Assembly: GCA_036271855.1 (NCBI GenBank)
Contig: DATAZV010000021.1
Span: 1 to 29,357, forward strand
Source of the DNA: JAQGMJ01 sp036271855
GTDB taxonomy: Bacteria; Pseudomonadota; Gammaproteobacteria; Burkholderiales; JAEUOS01
Reading direction: 5' to 3'
DNA length: 29,357 nt
The first letter of the stretch is position 1, and the number at the start of each line of letters is the position of its first letter. Positions 16,326 through 23,857 of this stretch are shown in pieces. The notes under the pieces were generated by a model that was given only the letters and a program-made list of their open reading frames with translations, did not search any database and was not told where the DNA came from. Made by a program: the position numbers and the translations under genes.

Positions 16326-16339
16326 GATTGATTTGTATG

Positions 16340-16396
16340 AAATCGCTGGCAGAGCCAGTCGATTTCATAAGTTAAAAGCGACGAAACAGCAAAGAC
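16340..16396 (+). repeat. Double-hairpin intergenic repeat, copy 1 (conserved half)
   Basis: The 26-bp hairpin 16340-16365 (AAATCGCTGGC, loop AGA, GCCAGTCGATTT) matches the copy at 23858 at 24 of 26 bases. A 12-nt variable spacer follows, then GCGACGAAACAGCAAAGAC (16378-16396), shared with one mismatch and one indel. In this copy complementarity extends outward to TATG/CATA, and the long T-run of copy 2 is absent. Confidence 0.82.
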
Positions 16397-16446
16397 GTAC
16401 CGAATCAAGTTGTACCGATAGACCTACGATCGGAAAGAGAAGACCT

Positions 16447-17649
16447 ATGTTGACGTTTGAAGATGATGTGCCAACGCCCCGTAGCATGCCTGCAATGGGG
16501 GGCGGCGCGAATGCGCATCCAGGGATGATGCTGGGCCTGCAGAGCGTGGCACAGCCGCTGGCCGGCACGCCGCACGTGGCCGGCATGACCCCGCCGCTGG
16601 CGCAACTGGCGGGCACCCCCGTCACCGCGCTGCGCCGGGTCAATGCCGCCGACAAGCGCATCATCAACGGCGCCACCGACGTCAACCAGCTCGTCCCGTT
16701 CAAATACAAATGGGCCTGGCAGAAATACCTCGACTCCTGCGCGAACCATTGGATGCCGCAGGAAATCAACATGAACCGCGACATCGCGCTGTGGAAGTCC
16801 GCCACCGGCCTGACCGAGGACGAGCGCCGCATCATCAAGCGCAACCTGGGCTTTTTCGTTACCGCCGATTCGTTGGCTGCAAACAACATCGTGCTGGGCA
16901 CCTATCGCCACATCACCGCCCCGGAATGCCGCCAGTACCTGCTGCGCCAGGCCTTCGAGGAAGCGATCCACACCCACGCCTACCAGTACATCGTCGAGTC
17001 CCTCGGGCTGGACGAGAGCGAGGTCTTCAACGCCTATCACGAAGTGGCGTCCATCCGCGACAAGGACGAGTTCCTGATCCCCTTCATCGAGACCCTGACC
17101 GATCCGCATTTCAAGACCGGCACGCCGGAGAACGACCAGAAGCTGCTGAAGAGCCTGATCGTCTTCTCCTGCATGATGGAAGGCATGTTCTTCTACGTCG
17201 GCTTCACGCAGATCCTCTCGATGGGCCGGCAGAACAAGATGACTGGCGCCGCCGAGCAGTACCAGTACATCCTGCGCGATGAGTCGATGCACTGCAACTT
17301 CGGCATCGACCTGGTGAACCAGATCAAGATGGAAAATCCGCACCTGTGGACCAGTGAATTCCGCGAGGAGATTCGTCACCTGTTCAAGGAAGCGGTGGAG
17401 CTCGAATACAAATACGCGGAGGACACGATGCCGCGCGGCGTGCTCGGATTGAACGCGCCGATGTTCAAAGGCTACTTGCGCTACATCGCAAATCGTCGTT
17501 GCCAGCAAATAGGTATTGACCCCTTGTTCGCAAACGAGGAGAATCCGTTTCCGTGGATGAGCGAGATGATTGATCTCAAGAAAGAAAGAAATTTCTTCGA
17601 GACTCGCGTGATCGAATACCAGACCGGCGGCGCGCTTAATTGGGAATGA
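16447..17649 (+). CDS. nrdB: Class Ia ribonucleoside-diphosphate reductase, beta subunit
   Basis: Radical-generating small subunit with a diiron-tyrosyl cofactor. The 400-residue protein keeps the metal ligands and the radical tyrosine: E172, H175 and Y179 in EEAIHTHAY (equivalent to E115, H118, Y122 of E. coli), E245 in MMEGMFF, and E279/H282 in DESMH, with an aspartate in TADSLAAN. The presence of the tyrosine argues for class Ia rather than a tyrosine-lacking Ic form. The C-terminal tail that docks in NrdA is present. The ATG at 16447 was chosen over upstream in-frame codons because the sequence before it is the repeat element and because GGAAAGAGAAGA precedes it. The 176-bp spacer after nrdA is long for an operon, so a separate promoter is possible. 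Confidence 0.97.
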   Translation: MLTFEDDVPTPRSMPAMGGGANAHPGMMLGLQSVAQPLAGTPHVAGMTPPLAQLAGTPVTALRRVNAADKRIINGATDVNQLVPFKYKWAWQKYLDSCANHWMPQEINMNRDIALWKSATGLTEDERRIIKRNLGFFVTADSLAANNIVLGTYRHITAPECRQYLLRQAFEEAIHTHAYQYIVESLGLDESEVFNAYHEVASIRDKDEFLIPFIETLTDPHFKTGTPENDQKLLKSLIVFSCMMEGMFFYVGFTQILSMGRQNKMTGAAEQYQYILRDESMHCNFGIDLVNQIKMENPHLWTSEFREEIRHLFKEAVELEYKYAEDTMPRGVLGLNAPMFKGYLRYIANRRCQQIGIDPLFANEENPFPWMSEMIDLKKERNFFETRVIEYQTGGALNWE

Positions 17650-17831
17650 AGCGAACGCAAGCCGTGAGTGCAGCAAGGTAAAGCTCATCGCCAGAAAAAG
17701 GACCCAATGGGGCTTAGTAGAAATTCAAGTAATGCGGAATTTGCCAGCGCGCCGGCCAGCGATCGCGGGGGACTCGCTCCCCCGAAAAAAACAGGTCATG
17801 CGCAACAGGTGAAGGGCCGCATTGTCTCCAG

Positions 17832-17871
17832 AAAAAACGCCGGGCGTGGCATTCGCTCCGGCGTTTTTTTT
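17832..17871 (+). terminator. Strong intrinsic terminator downstream of nrdB
   Basis: AAAAAACGCCGG (17832-17843) pairs with CCGGCGTTTTTT (17858-17869) around a 14-nt loop and runs into a T-tract. It ends a roughly 180-nt 3' untranslated stretch after nrdB, in which I found no supported gene. A further GGGGG/CCCCC hairpin (17767-17783) lies in that stretch, followed by As rather than Ts. Confidence 0.85.
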
Positions 17872-18035
17872 GGGGGAAACGCCGCCTGAGGTATAGCAAG
17901 CCCGCCTCGGGCAGCGTGTAAAGCATTCATTAGCGCAAGAGAAGCTTCATTGCTTGCGCCGATGAATAATCCGGGCTAGTACAGACGGGTTTTTTAGTTG
18001 GTAGTTTTTTTGACTCTTCATGAAGGAGAAATATC

Positions 18036-18437
18036 ATGGCAACTGCAAAGAAACCAGCAGCGAAAAAGCCCGCCGCCAAAAAACCGGCGGTGAAGAAGGC
18101 AGTCAAGAAGCCGGCGGCTAAGAAGCCGGCCGCTAAGAAGGCAGCAAAGAAGCCCGCTGCCAAAAAAGCGGCCAAGAAGCCAGCGAAAAAGGCTGCAAAG
18201 AAGGCTGTAAAGAAGGCTGCGAAAAAGGCTGCAAAGAAGCCTGCGAAGAAAAAGGCTGCGAAAAAGGCCGCCAAAAAGCCTGCGAAAAAGAAGGCTGCGA
18301 AAGCAAAGCCTGCGGCAAAGCCGGCGGCTGCAAAGCCGGCGGCGGCAGCCAAGCCTTCCACCGCGGCAGCTCCGGGCTCACGCCCGGCGCTCAACCCGGC
18401 GGCGGCGTGGCCTTTTCCTACGGGAAGCCGTCCTTAA
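18036..18437 (+). CDS. Histone H1-like lysine/alanine-rich DNA-binding protein
   Basis: A 133-residue, very basic low-complexity protein made of repeated AAKK, KKPA and KKAA units over about residues 4-100, then an alanine/proline tail. This resembles eukaryotic H1 C-terminal tails and bacterial H1-like nucleoid proteins (Hc1/BpH1/AlgP-tail type), which bind DNA non-specifically. The ATG follows AAGGAGAAATATC, a strong ribosome binding site, and twin hairpins follow the stop. Codon use in the repeat (AAG/AAA, GCT) is less GC-rich than in its neighbours. Repeat number is likely to vary between strains. An inverted repeat, GCGCAAG/CTTGCGC (17933-17959), lies about 80 bp upstream and could be regulatory. 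Nucleoid binding is inferred from composition. Confidence 0.85.
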   Translation: MATAKKPAAKKPAAKKPAVKKAVKKPAAKKPAAKKAAKKPAAKKAAKKPAKKAAKKAVKKAAKKAAKKPAKKKAAKKAAKKPAKKKAAKAKPAAKPAAAKPAAAAKPSTAAAPGSRPALNPAAAWPFPTGSRP

Positions 18438-18452
18438 GCCGTTGTGCATTAC

Positions 18453-18474
18453 CCCCGGCCGCTTGCGGCCGGGG
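18453..18474 (+). repeat. GC-rich hairpin downstream of the H1-like gene
   Basis: CCCCGGCCGC and GCGGCCGGGG form a perfect 10-bp stem with a TT loop, 15 nt after the stop codon. It has no T-run and is immediately followed by a true terminator, so it may protect the 3' end of the mRNA. Confidence 0.75.
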
Positions 18475-18478
18475 ACTC

Positions 18479-18514
18479 AATCCGCGAGACGAGCTCACCC
18501 TCTCGCGGATTTTT
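18479..18514 (+). terminator. Intrinsic terminator of the H1-like gene
   Basis: AATCCGCGAGA (18479-18489) pairs with TCTCGCGGATT (18501-18511) and leads into a run of Ts. Strong match to a rho-independent terminator. Confidence 0.87.
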
Positions 18515-18624
18515 CATTTCCGGCCGCCTATCCCCTGTTTCGTGTCGATGGATTTCCGGCGGCGCCCCGGGCTGCGCTTGCTGCGGCGCGCGTAGCCATG
18601 CGCCGCGGCCGTGCCGCCGTGCTT

Positions 18625-18630
18625 TAAGAT
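18625..18630 (+). promoter_or_regulatory. Candidate -10 box (TAAGAT) just before yggT
   Basis: TAAGAT ends 7 nt before the ATG at 18638, almost the same geometry as upstream of the ypjD-like gene. Transcription would begin at or beside the start codon. No good -35 box and no ribosome binding site are visible. Confidence 0.4.
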
Positions 18631-18637
18631 AGCGTCC

Positions 18638-19213
18638 ATGCTTTCACAGATCCTTCTCATCATCCTCAGCGCCGTGTATTGGGTGCTGGCGCCGGCGGTG
18701 CTGCTGCGCTTCTACATGCAGTTGCTGTCGCTGCCGTTTCGCAATCCCGTCGGGCAATTCGTCCGTGCCGTCACCGACTGGATCGTCCTGCCGCTGCGCC
18801 GCATCTTCAAGGGCGTGGGCTACGACTGGGCCAGCCTGATCGCCGCCTACCTGTTCGAGCTGGCGTACATTTTTCTCGGTTCGGCCGTCTACCTGCGCTT
18901 CGCCGCCTATGCGACGCCGGTCGGCCTGGCACGCTGGCTGGTGGCCGGCGTATTCGGTATGGCGGCGACCGTCGTGGCCCTGCTGATCGTCCTGCTGATC
19001 GCCTACGTGGTGCTCTCCTGGGTGGTGCGTGAGCGCAATGTCACGGCCGACATGCTGACGGTGATGGTGGCGCCCCTGCTCAGACCGGTGCGCCGCCACA
19101 TGCCCCTGGTCGGCGGTTTCGACCTTTCACCCCTGGTTCTGGGGGTGCTGCTGCAGATCATCTACGTGATGCTGATCTACGCTCAGGCCGCGGTGATGAC
19201 GCTGATCCGCTGA
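18638..19213 (+). CDS. yggT: YggT family membrane protein
   Basis: A 191-residue inner-membrane protein with the duplicated YggT architecture: each half has hydrophobic helices around an R-F-Y/LL-P pattern (LLRFYMQLLSLPFRNP and VTDWIVLPLRRIFKG in the first; VLSWVVRERN and APLLRPVRRHMP in the second). The ATG at 18638 (MLSQILLI) was chosen because the preceding residues are polar and unlike the family. It overlaps the DUF167 gene by one base, the common yggT-yggU order. In E. coli the protein has been linked to osmotic shock tolerance; its mechanism is unknown. Confidence 0.88.
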   Translation: MLSQILLIILSAVYWVLAPAVLLRFYMQLLSLPFRNPVGQFVRAVTDWIVLPLRRIFKGVGYDWASLIAAYLFELAYIFLGSAVYLRFAAYATPVGLARWLVAGVFGMAATVVALLIVLLIAYVVLSWVVRERNVTADMLTVMVAPLLRPVRRHMPLVGGFDLSPLVLGVLLQIIYVMLIYAQAAVMTLIR

Positions 19214-19518
19214 TGTCCTGGTATCGCTTCGATGCCGCGCGCGGCCTGCTTGTGCTGCAGGTGCAAGCCCAACCCGGCGCGCGCAAGGCACCGGAGCAGG
19301 CCGACATCGAAGCCTATGGCGAGGATGCGCTCAAGGTGCGCATTGCCGCCCCGGCCGTCGACGGCCGCGCCAACCAGGCCTTGTGCGAATTGCTTGCCGC
19401 GCGCCTGCAGGTGGCGCCCGCCAAGGTGGAAGTCACGCGCGGCGCCAACGCGCGGCGCAAGGTCGTCACGGTGCGCCTCGCCGCTTTCGATCCGAATCTA
19501 TTGTGCAGCGCGAGATGA
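19213..19518 (+). CDS. DUF167 (YggU) family protein
   Basis: A 101-residue small cytoplasmic protein. The pattern VQAQPGARK near the N-terminus, LKVRIAAPAVDGRANQAL in the middle, and VEVTRGANARRKVV near the C-terminus is that of DUF167/YggU, for which structures are known but no function is agreed. It is translationally coupled to yggT through a TGATG junction. Length and motifs are standard. Confidence 0.92.
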   Translation: MSWYRFDAARGLLVLQVQAQPGARKAPEQADIEAYGEDALKVRIAAPAVDGRANQALCELLAARLQVAPAKVEVTRGANARRKVVTVRLAAFDPNLLCSAR

Positions 19519-19594
19519 CCGGTCACCGGGCCGGCCTGCCGGCGAGATAACCCGCCCGATATAACGCCCGAGCTTCAGCGGCGCCTTATGCTGC

Positions 19595-19624
19595 TTGCGC
19601 CCCTTCTTGCTGTGGGGCTAGAAT
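19595..19624 (+). promoter_or_regulatory. Candidate promoter of the PQQ dehydrogenase cluster
   Basis: TTGCGC (19595-19600) and TAGAAT (19619-19624) are 18 bp apart. The -10 box matches consensus at five of six positions; the -35 is weak. It would give a 5' leader of about 105 nt for the dehydrogenase gene. The 218-bp gap before that gene shows nothing else. Confidence 0.45.
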
Positions 19625-19736
19625 GGCCAGCCTCAAGTCCGGCTCCAAGAAAGACAAAAACGCTGCGAGGAGAATTGCCAGCGCCCCCGGTGAGCCGCTT
19701 TGGGTTTCGAAGCAGTCAAATCAACGAGGAGACAAT

Positions 19737-20948
19737 ATGAAGATCAACGCAGGCATAGCCGCGGCATTCATGCTGACCGCGGGCGGCATTGCGCAGGCAC
19801 AGCCGGCCGCCGCGCCAGCACCGTCCTGGCAGCAGGGTATGACGTCCGACCAGGCCACGTCCACGCTGCACCCGCTGGCAGGCATCGTCACCGGCCGCCC
19901 GGCCTCCGAGTTGCCGCTCAACAAGCTCAAGGTGCCCGCCGGCTTCAAGGTGGAAGTATTCGCCGACGGCATTCCCGACGCACGTTCGTTGGCCATCGGC
20001 GACAAGGGCACGGTGTTCGTCGGCAACCGCAACCAGAGCAACGTCTACGCCATTACAAACAATGGCGGCAAGCGCGAGGTCAAGGTCATCCTCAAGGGAC
20101 TGAATTCGCCCAACGGCGTGCTGTTCCACAAGGGCACCCTGTTCATCGCCGAGCCCACCCGCATCCTGCGCTACGACGGCATCGAGAGCAATCTCGACAG
20201 CCCGCCGGCGCCCAAGGTGGTGATCGACGGTCTGCCGCAGCAGCCCGGCCACTTCTGGAAGACCATGGCGATGGGTCCGGACGGCAAGATCTATTTCAAC
20301 ATCGGCTCGCCCGGCAACATCGTGCTGCCCGGCTACATCCAGGCCTCGATCTCGCGCGTCGACCCCAATACCGGCAAGTTCGAGGTGATGGCCACCGGCG
20401 TGCGCAACAGCGTCGGCATGGACTTCGATCCGCGCAGCAAGAAGCTGTGGTTCTCCTCCAACGCACGCGACTGGCTGGGCGACGAGGGCCCGGCCGACAT
20501 CCTGTCGATGGTCAAGTACAAGGGTGAGGAGCATGGCTACCCGTACTGCCACCAGGGCAATATGGCCGACCCGATCTACGGCAAGCTGCGCTCCTGCAAG
20601 GAGTTCTCGCCGCCGGTCTACAAACTCGGGCCGCACGTGGCGCCTCTGGGCATGCGCTTCTACACCGGCAGCATGTTCCCGGCCGAATACAAGAACAATG
20701 TTTTCCTGGCGCAGCACGGCTCCTGGAACCGCACCGTCAAGCACGGCTATAACGTGATCCGCGTGGTGGTCGACCCGAAGGGCCAGGTGGTCAAAGCCGA
20801 GCCTTTCCTCGAGGGTTTCCTCACCGACGAAAAGGCCGATCCGCCGATGTGGGGCCGCCCGGTCGACGTGCAACAGATGAAGGACGGTTCGTTGCTGGTT
20901 TCCGACGACTACAACGGCGTGGTTTACCGCGTCAGCTATAGCAAGTAG
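19737..20948 (+). CDS. PQQ-dependent sorbosone/glucose dehydrogenase-type beta-propeller protein
   Basis: A 403-residue periplasmic protein with a clear signal peptide (MKINAGIAAAFMLTAGG, cleavage near AQA at about residue 22). The mature part has the soluble PQQ sugar dehydrogenase/L-sorbosone dehydrogenase pattern: GFKVEVFADGIPDARSLA, GTVFVGNR, SPNGVLFHKGTLFIAE, TGVRNSVGMDFDP, GYPYCHQG and PLGMRFYTGSMFP. Such proteins oxidise sugars, aldoses or sorbosone and pass electrons to a cytochrome c. The ATG at 19737 has an ideal AGGAGA. It is followed after 2 nt by a diheme cytochrome c gene and then a PqqU-like receptor, which supports PQQ as cofactor. The substrate is not known; some members of this family have no proven activity. 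Confidence 0.85.
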   Translation: MKINAGIAAAFMLTAGGIAQAQPAAAPAPSWQQGMTSDQATSTLHPLAGIVTGRPASELPLNKLKVPAGFKVEVFADGIPDARSLAIGDKGTVFVGNRNQSNVYAITNNGGKREVKVILKGLNSPNGVLFHKGTLFIAEPTRILRYDGIESNLDSPPAPKVVIDGLPQQPGHFWKTMAMGPDGKIYFNIGSPGNIVLPGYIQASISRVDPNTGKFEVMATGVRNSVGMDFDPRSKKLWFSSNARDWLGDEGPADILSMVKYKGEEHGYPYCHQGNMADPIYGKLRSCKEFSPPVYKLGPHVAPLGMRFYTGSMFPAEYKNNVFLAQHGSWNRTVKHGYNVIRVVVDPKGQVVKAEPFLEGFLTDEKADPPMWGRPVDVQQMKDGSLLVSDDYNGVVYRVSYSK

Positions 20949-20950
20949 TG

Positions 20951-21601
20951 ATGTCCGTTCGCCTGCAGTCTTACCCACAGGCGGGCGGACGCAAAACGGC
21001 GGCCGGGGCGCGTGCCCTGGCCGCTGTTTTTGCGTTTGCCCTGTTCACTGTTGCCGCACCGCGTGCCGCGCTGGCGGCCGGCGACATCAAGGTCGGTGAG
21101 CAAAAGGCCCAGGTCTGTGCCGCCTGCCATGGCGCCGCCGGCAATTCGGCCAATCCGATGTATCCGATCCTCTCCGGCCATCCGGCGCAGTTCATCGCCA
21201 CCGCGCTGTTCGAATTCCGCGAAGGCAAGCGCAAGAACGCGCTGATGTCGCCGATGGCGGCCAAGCTGACCAACGCCGACCTGAACGACCTCGCCGCCTA
21301 TTTCAGCGCCCAGCCGGCACCGCCGCCGCTGCGCCAGGCCACCGCGCCCAACGTCGCCGCCGGCCGCGACCTGACGGTGAAAAACGCCTGCATCGCCTGC
21401 CATGGCGCCAAGCTCCTCGGCCAGCAGCAGATGCCGCGCCTGGCCGGCCAGTTCCAGGACTACCTGCGCGTCCAGCTCACCGCCTTCAAGGACGGCACCC
21501 GTGGCGACATGGACGGCACCATGAGTTCCGCCGCCCAGGGCCTTTCGCCGCAGGACATCGATGTCCTGGCCGATTATCTTTCGGGTTTGCCGACCCAATA
21601 G
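20951..21601 (+). CDS. Diheme cytochrome c (c4-like)
   Basis: A 216-residue secreted protein. A signal peptide with a positively charged N-terminus and hydrophobic core ends near ALA at about residue 42. Two c-type heme sites follow, CAACH (56-60) and CIACH (147-151), in two similar domains, each with a methionine-containing segment that could supply the sixth heme ligand (MSPMAAKL, GTMSSAAQGLS). This is the layout of cytochrome c4. It is probably the electron acceptor of the dehydrogenase encoded 2 nt upstream. The ATG at 20951 is used here; a GTG directly before it overlaps the upstream stop. The 3' end runs close to the receptor gene, so the three are likely one operon. Confidence 0.92.
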   Translation: MSVRLQSYPQAGGRKTAAGARALAAVFAFALFTVAAPRAALAAGDIKVGEQKAQVCAACHGAAGNSANPMYPILSGHPAQFIATALFEFREGKRKNALMSPMAAKLTNADLNDLAAYFSAQPAPPPLRQATAPNVAAGRDLTVKNACIACHGAKLLGQQQMPRLAGQFQDYLRVQLTAFKDGTRGDMDGTMSSAAQGLSPQDIDVLADYLSGLPTQ

Positions 21602-21605
21602 CCCG

Positions 21606-23813
21606 GTGAGACCCATCCGACCTTCCCAGCACTGCCGGCTGCCGGCAATCGCACCCCGGCCGCTGCTTGCAGCGGTTCTGGCCTTGTGTTTTGTCCATGC
21701 CGCACAGGCACAGGACGCGCCGGCGCCGCCCGCCAAGCCGGCAGCGCCGCTGGCTTCCGGCGCTCCGGCGCCCACGGTGGTGATCAGCGTCACCCAGGTC
21801 GAGCAGCCCGCCTTCGATCTGCCGGCCTCGGTCGACGTGGTGACCGGTGCGCAATTGCGCGACGGCCAGCGCGGGGTGAATTTGTCGGAGACCTTAAGCC
21901 GTGTCCCCGGCCTGCAGGTGATGGACCGGCAGAATTACGCCCAGGACCTGCAGATCTCCTCGCGCGGCTTCGGCGCGCGCTCCCAATTCGGTATCCGCGG
22001 CATCCGCCTGTACGCCGACGGCATTCCCGCCACCCAGCCGGACGGCCAGGGACAGACCTCGCATTTTTCGCTCAGCTCGGCCTCCCGCGTCGAAGTGCTG
22101 CGCGGGCCCTTTTCAGCGCTGTACGGCAACTCGGCCGGCGGCGTGATTTCGATCTACACCGAAGACGGCGGGCCGGGCCTGACTGTCACGCCTTCGTTTT
22201 CTGTCGGCAGCTACGGCGCCTGGCGTCTGGGCATGCAGGGTTCCGGCTCGACCGAAAGCGGCAATGGCCGCTACATGATCGACTGGGGCCAGTTCTCGAT
22301 TCACGGCTATCGCGATCACGATGCCGCCCGGCGCGAACTGGAAAACGCCAAGCTGAAAAGCCAGCTCGACGAAAACACCACCCTCACCTGGGTGGTGAAT
22401 CACGTCAACATGCCGAACTCGCAGGACGCCCTCGGCCTGTCGCGTGCCGAAGTGGCCTCCAACCCGCGCCAGGCCGACTCCACCGCCGTGCAGTTCAACA
22501 CCCGCAAGAGCCTGGAGCAGTCGCAGACCGGTCTGATACTGGAACACAAATTCGACGGTGCCGACAGCATGCGCGTGGCGGCTTACGCGGGCACCCGCCA
22601 CATCGTCCAGTACCAGGCGATTCCGGTGGCCACGCAGACGCCGGCGTCCAGCCCCGGCGGCGTGATCGACCTCGGGCGCGACTACGCGGGCGTGGATGCG
22701 CGGTGGATTCACCGCGGCTACCTGAACGATGGGGCCTATACGCTGACGGCGGGCTTCAATATCGACAATCTGGACGAGGCGCGCAAGGGCTACCAGAATT
22801 TCATCGGCGCCACCCTGGGCGTGCAGGGTGCCTTGCGGCGCAACGAAAATAACACCGCCACCACCTTCGACCAGTACGTGCAGGGCGAGTGGCAGGTGTT
22901 CCGCGGCTGGCGCCTGTCCGCCGGGGTGCGCAATTCGCGGGTTTCCATCACCTCGCGCGACAATTTCATCGTCGCGGGCAACGGCGACGACAGCGGCGAC
23001 ACGGTCTACCGCGCCACCACACCGGTGGCCGGCGTGGTGCGCGAGATCACCGAAAACATCAACGTCTATGCTACCGCCGGGCGCGGCTTCGAGACCCCGA
23101 CCCTGAACGAGATTGCCTACAGCCCGGGTGGCAGCGGGCTCAACTTCGCCCTGCGGCCTTCGATCAGCAAGCAATACGAAGCCGGCGTAAAAATGCATTT
23201 TGGCCGCACCCTGGTGAACGCCGCGGTGTTTTCCACGCGCACGCAAAACGAGATCGTGATCCAGACCAACAGCGGCGGGCGCACCGTCTACCAGAACGCC
23301 GGGGCCACCTCGCGTGACGGCTTCGAGCTGGCTGCCGAAACCTGGTTCGGCAAACAGGTTTCGGCCTACCTCTCTTACACCTCCGTCAACGCACGCTATC
23401 GCCAGGACTATTTCACCTGCCTGGCTGCCCCCTGTACCACGCCGACCACCCTGGTGCCTTCCGGCAGCCGCATGCCCGGGGTCGCGCAAAACAGCGCCTA
23501 CGGCGAATTGGCGTGGCGTTCCAGCGACGCCACCGGTCCGCGCGCGGCCCTGGAAGTGCGCATGATGGGCAGCGTGCCGGTGGATGACCGCAACACCGAC
23601 GCCGCACCCGGCTACACCGTATTCAACGCGCGCATCGGCTGGCTGCAGCGTTCCGGGCCGTGGACCGTAAACGAGTTTGCCCGCGTCGACAACGTCGGCA
23701 ACCACCAGTACATCGGCTCGATCCTGGTCGACGATGCCAACAGCCGGTTTTTCGAGCCGTCGCCCGGGCGCAACTACACGGTCGGGATGAGCGCTTCGTA
23801 CAAATTCTGGTAG
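21606..23813 (+). CDS. pqqU: TonB-dependent receptor, PqqU (YncD)-like PQQ importer
   Basis: A 735-residue outer-membrane receptor. From the GTG at 21606 a good signal peptide follows (hydrophobic core LLAAVLALCFV, cleavage near AQA at about 35). An ATG at 21561 is an alternative start but would overlap the cytochrome gene. The plug domain contains RQNYAQDLQISSRGFGARS, YGIRG-type FGIRGIRLYADGIPAT and VEVLRGPFSALYGN. The barrel includes GNGDDSGD, GRGFETPTLNE, SGGRTVYQNAG and ends EPSPGRNYTVGM...YKFW. As I recall it, E. coli YncD, now PqqU, shares these stretches closely, and PqqU imports pyrroloquinoline quinone. Adjacency to a PQQ-type dehydrogenase fits this well. No siderophore genes are nearby. 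Substrate is inferred. Confidence 0.82.
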   Translation: MRPIRPSQHCRLPAIAPRPLLAAVLALCFVHAAQAQDAPAPPAKPAAPLASGAPAPTVVISVTQVEQPAFDLPASVDVVTGAQLRDGQRGVNLSETLSRVPGLQVMDRQNYAQDLQISSRGFGARSQFGIRGIRLYADGIPATQPDGQGQTSHFSLSSASRVEVLRGPFSALYGNSAGGVISIYTEDGGPGLTVTPSFSVGSYGAWRLGMQGSGSTESGNGRYMIDWGQFSIHGYRDHDAARRELENAKLKSQLDENTTLTWVVNHVNMPNSQDALGLSRAEVASNPRQADSTAVQFNTRKSLEQSQTGLILEHKFDGADSMRVAAYAGTRHIVQYQAIPVATQTPASSPGGVIDLGRDYAGVDARWIHRGYLNDGAYTLTAGFNIDNLDEARKGYQNFIGATLGVQGALRRNENNTATTFDQYVQGEWQVFRGWRLSAGVRNSRVSITSRDNFIVAGNGDDSGDTVYRATTPVAGVVREITENINVYATAGRGFETPTLNEIAYSPGGSGLNFALRPSISKQYEAGVKMHFGRTLVNAAVFSTRTQNEIVIQTNSGGRTVYQNAGATSRDGFELAAETWFGKQVSAYLSYTSVNARYRQDYFTCLAAPCTTPTTLVPSGSRMPGVAQNSAYGELAWRSSDATGPRAALEVRMMGSVPVDDRNTDAAPGYTVFNARIGWLQRSGPWTVNEFARVDNVGNHQYIGSILVDDANSRFFEPSPGRNYTVGMSASYKFW

Positions 23814-23842
23814 CACCCAAAAGTAAAACCTACTTTTGGGTG
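23814..23842. terminator. Hairpin directly after the pqqU-like gene
   Basis: CACCCAAAAGTA (23814-23825) and TACTTTTGGGTG (23831-23842) form a perfect 12-bp stem with loop AAACC, starting at the base after the stop codon. It is the first half of copy 2 of the double-hairpin element. The following T-run is poor; the second hairpin provides one. Confidence 0.7.
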
Positions 23843-23857
23843 GTTCTGACTGGCAAA

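Noticed and set aside
17766..17784. GGGGG/CCCCC hairpin as a terminator of nrdB
   Set aside because: On the plus strand it is followed by an A-run instead of Ts; the better terminator is at 17832-17871.
17668..17889. Open frame of 73 codons after nrdB
   Set aside because: It reads straight through the strong terminator at 17832-17871, lacks a convincing ribosome binding site and resembles no family.
18048..18340. Tandem DNA repeats or a CRISPR-like array in the AAG/GCT-rich tract
   Set aside because: The periodicity comes from coding for lysine/alanine/proline units in one open frame with a good start. There are no fixed-length direct repeats with unique spacers.
21561..21605. ATG start of the receptor gene at 21561
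   Set aside because: It would overlap the cytochrome gene by 41 bp and add 15 residues before an already complete signal peptide. The GTG at 21606 fits better, although neither has a strong ribosome binding site.
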